Shown: in pieces, positions 4,885-7,061 of the stretch
Position numbering within the stretch: the stretch's first letter is position 1
Layout of the letters: the number at the start of each line of letters is the position of its first letter
Assembly (NCBI GenBank): GCA_029938515.1
Contig: JAOZUU010000144.1
Location: 1-7,061 of the forward strand
DNA length: 7,061 nucleotides
From: Desulfobacterales bacterium
Lineage (GTDB): Bacteria > Desulfobacterota > Desulfobacteria > Desulfobacterales > QNYZ01
Direction: 5' to 3'
Program-made: the position numbers and the translations under genes
The notes under the pieces: model-generated
What the model saw: the letters and a program-made list of their open reading frames with translations, nothing else
Told to the model about the DNA's origin: nothing
The model's database searches: none

Positions 4885-7061
4885 ATGGCAGGAAAGATGA
4901 AAGGGAAATGGACGCGCCGCGGGTTTTTAAAATTTTCCGGGGCCACGGCGGCGACCACGGCATTGGGTGGTCGCACCCGGGTGTTGCATGCGTTGACCGC
5001 TTCGGCGGGCTCGGATAATTCCGATCAAACGCAAAGACACTTTTCCACTTGCGACATGTGCTTTAATAAATGCGGCCTGATTGTCCGGATGGAAAACGGG
5101 GTGGTGAAGAAACTAGACCCGAATCCCAAGTTCACCAAATCCCGGGGCATGCTGTGCGCCCGGGGAAATGCGGGCATTCAGCAGTTATACGATCCCGACC
5201 GCCTCAAATATCCCCTGTTGCGAAAAGGTGCCCGGGGAGAAGGCCGATGGCATCGGCTTACCTGGAAACAGGCCCTGGATCATGCCGCCGAGAAGCTTGA
5301 ACGTATCGCCGCGGAATATACCCGTTGTGGGGTTCTGTTCATGGCCGGCAGTGATTTGCAGACAAAATTCGTCCGGCGCTTTGCCGAAGCGTTTGGATCA
5401 TTTAACTTCGTTTCCCACGAATCCAACTGTCTGCTAAGCCGCAACCGTGCCTTTATCGATACGTTCGGAGTGGTTCCCGATCCCGATATTTTGAATTGCA
5501 AATACGTCATCATGGCCGGAGCCAACCGGTTCGAGGCATTGGTGACTCCGGATAGTATCGACATGATCACGGCCATGGAAAACGGGTCCAAGCTGGTAGT
5601 GCTGGATCCTCGTTTTACCAAAACGGCGGCCCTGGCCCACGAATGGCACCCCATCAAACCCGGTACGGACATGGCCTTTTTTCTGGCAGTGGCCCATGTG
5701 ATCATTTCCGAGGAACGCTACGATAAAAAATTCATCGCCGAGAAAACTTTTGGCTTTGAACAACTGAAACAGCACGTCCAGCCGTATACGCCTGAGTGGG
5801 CCGAAAAAGAGTGTGAAATTCCAGCCGTGGACATCACCCGTATTGCCCTGGAACTGGCGGCGGCCGCACCGGCGGCTATGGTTTACCCCGGCCGCCGGAC
5901 TTCGGACTACGAAGATTCCAGCCAGATACGACGATCATTTGCCATCGTCAACGCCCTGCTGGGCAACTGGGATAAACCCGGCGGCCTCACGGTGCCCTTA
6001 AAGCTGAAAGGCGGATCTATTTCCATTGAGTCACCCTGGTATGATGACAATCCCGAAGAGCGTATCGACACCCACCAATCCTCCATGATGTTTGAAGAGG
6101 AGGGCTCTTTCAAGCATGCCCGGGATGCCGTTATCGCGGGCAAACCCTACCCCGTCAAGGGATTTATGAACTATAAGACCAACCCGATGGCCACCGGCGC
6201 CAACCGGAAAAAAACCATCGAGATGATCCGCAAGCTCGACTTCATGTTGACGATCGATATCACCATGAGCGACACGGCCTGGATGGCGGATCTGGTTCTT
6301 CCGGCGCCATCCTACCTCGAGCGAGATGACCCCATCGCCTTTTTCCATGCCGCCTCGGCCGGTTACGGTGCCGCCGTGCGCAATCCGGTGGTTAAACCCC
6401 TGTTCGAATCCAAGCCGGTTTTCTGGATCATGAAAGAACTGGCCAAACGACTCGACCTGGGAGAACACTTCGGTTTTTCCATGGACGATTACCGTAAAGC
6501 CCAGCTTAAAAAGTTACCCGAGGTCCGTGAGGCCCTTGAAAAAGATGGCGTTTACGTTAAATCCGAGACCATTCACGGACGCCACGATGGACGGTTCAAA
6601 ACTCTTTCAAAAAAAATTGAATTGTACAACCAGCGCTATGAAAAAGCAGGGATAGATCCCATGCCGGTTTACCGTTCGCCCAAACGTGTGCCTTACGGAA
6701 AATTCAGGCTCGTGGTGGGCCGCAACGCCTATATCACCCAGGGATCATCGACCAACAATACGTTGCTGGCCGAACTGGTCCCGGAAAATGAATTGTGGAT
6801 CCACCCGGGAGCCGCGACATCTCTTGGAATCGATACGGGGGATACGGTCGATGTGAGCAGTGCGGTGGGCACGGGAAGGATCAAGGCCAGACTGACCAAG
6901 GAAATCCGGCCGGATACAGTCTATATGGATAGCGGTTTCGGGGTCCTGTCCAAGGGACTCGCCACGGTATATGGCAAGGGGGCCTCGATCGTCGATATTA
7001 TTGAAGATAAAAACGACGAAATGACTGGAAACATGGCCATGCATGAAACCATTGTATCCGT
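4885..7061 (+). CDS. Mo/W-bisPGD oxidoreductase catalytic subunit, PhsA/PsrA (thiosulfate/polysulfide reductase) type, 3' partial
   Basis: The frame is open from the ATG at 4885 to the right edge, giving 725 full codons. A Tat signal is clear: TRRGFLKFSG with the twin arginines at 11-12, then an A/T-rich hydrophobic stretch and a likely cleavage near ASA (39-41). One [4Fe-4S] site follows, C56-X2-C59-X3-C63-X27-C91. C182, in HESNCLLSRNR, sits where PhsA/PsrA enzymes have the cysteine that binds molybdenum. Other family features are VLDPRFT (about 239-245), IKPGTD, YPGRRTSDYEDS, LLGNWDKPGG, LPAPSYLERDD (about 472-482) and the C-terminal dinucleotide-binding domain from about 605 (VVGRNAYITQGSSTNN). 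Ending on MHETIVS, it is probably only a few codons short of complete. Relatives act in the periplasm with a ferredoxin and an NrfD-type subunit and reduce thiosulfate, polysulfide, tetrathionate or similar. The substrate cannot be assigned. It lies 356 bp after the cytochrome gene, so it may have its own promoter. Confidence 0.9.
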   Translation, partial: MAGKMKGKWTRRGFLKFSGATAATTALGGRTRVLHALTASAGSDNSDQTQRHFSTCDMCFNKCGLIVRMENGVVKKLDPNPKFTKSRGMLCARGNAGIQQLYDPDRLKYPLLRKGARGEGRWHRLTWKQALDHAAEKLERIAAEYTRCGVLFMAGSDLQTKFVRRFAEAFGSFNFVSHESNCLLSRNRAFIDTFGVVPDPDILNCKYVIMAGANRFEALVTPDSIDMITAMENGSKLVVLDPRFTKTAALAHEWHPIKPGTDMAFFLAVAHVIISEERYDKKFIAEKTFGFEQLKQHVQPYTPEWAEKECEIPAVDITRIALELAAAAPAAMVYPGRRTSDYEDSSQIRRSFAIVNALLGNWDKPGGLTVPLKLKGGSISIESPWYDDNPEERIDTHQSSMMFEEEGSFKHARDAVIAGKPYPVKGFMNYKTNPMATGANRKKTIEMIRKLDFMLTIDITMSDTAWMADLVLPAPSYLERDDPIAFFHAASAGYGAAVRNPVVKPLFESKPVFWIMKELAKRLDLGEHFGFSMDDYRKAQLKKLPEVREALEKDGVYVKSETIHGRHDGRFKTLSKKIELYNQRYEKAGIDPMPVYRSPKRVPYGKFRLVVGRNAYITQGSSTNNTLLAELVPENELWIHPGAATSLGIDTGDTVDVSSAVGTGRIKARLTKEIRPDTVYMDSGFGVLSKGLATVYGKGASIVDIIEDKNDEMTGNMAMHETIVS

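Noticed and set aside
5168..5437. Small + strand frames within the molybdoenzyme gene, suggesting a frameshifted gene
   Set aside because: The main frame from 4885 runs without a stop to the window end with family motifs in order, so no frameshift is needed.
6031..6468. Antisense open frame inside the molybdoenzyme gene
   Set aside because: It lies opposite well-conserved PhsA/PsrA motifs, has no good ribosome-binding context and no recognisable protein features.

Overview
The window (7,061 bp, moderately GC-rich) reads as part of an anaerobic respiratory gene cluster, all on the + strand. The likely source is a sulfate- or sulfur-reducing member of the Desulfobacterota (Desulfobacterales-like). 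I infer this from the gene content: a HybA-type ferredoxin, an NrfD/HybB-type quinone-interacting membrane protein, class III (c3-like) haem modules, an octahaem tetrathionate reductase (OTR)-like module and a PhsA/PsrA-like molybdoenzyme. No database search was run.

Layout. (1) Positions 1-891: a periplasmic-type protein with four [4Fe-4S] clusters and a C-terminal membrane anchor. Its true N-terminus may lie left of the window. (2) Positions 888-4163: a 1,091-residue fusion that overlaps gene 1 by 4 bp. It has a ten-helix HybB/NrfD-like domain, then an internal signal-peptide-like helix, then a c3-like tetrahaem block, then an OTR-like octahaem block carrying one extra haem. That gives 13 predicted haem c sites, one of them a CX3CH variant. 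(3) Positions 4202-4528: a small exported monohaem cytochrome c. (4) Positions 4529-4884: a 356-bp non-coding gap with nested inverted repeats, a REP/BIME-like pair of hairpins enclosed by an 11-bp inverted repeat, and a short heptamer tandem array. (5) Position 4885 to the right edge: a Tat-exported Mo/W-bisPGD oxidoreductase of the PhsA/PsrA type. It is open at the window end but has probably lost only a few codons.

Working model (inference). The HybA-like protein and the NrfD-like domain exchange electrons between the menaquinone pool and the periplasm. The 13-haem tail, fused to the quinone-site protein, passes electrons to or from an OTR-like catalytic haem, the small cytochrome and possibly the molybdoenzyme encoded next door. 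The likely chemistry is reduction of sulfur oxyanions (tetrathionate, thiosulfate, polysulfide) or nitrogen oxyanions. The substrate cannot be read from the sequence. The most unusual item is the single-polypeptide NrfD/c3/OTR fusion with its internal export signal.
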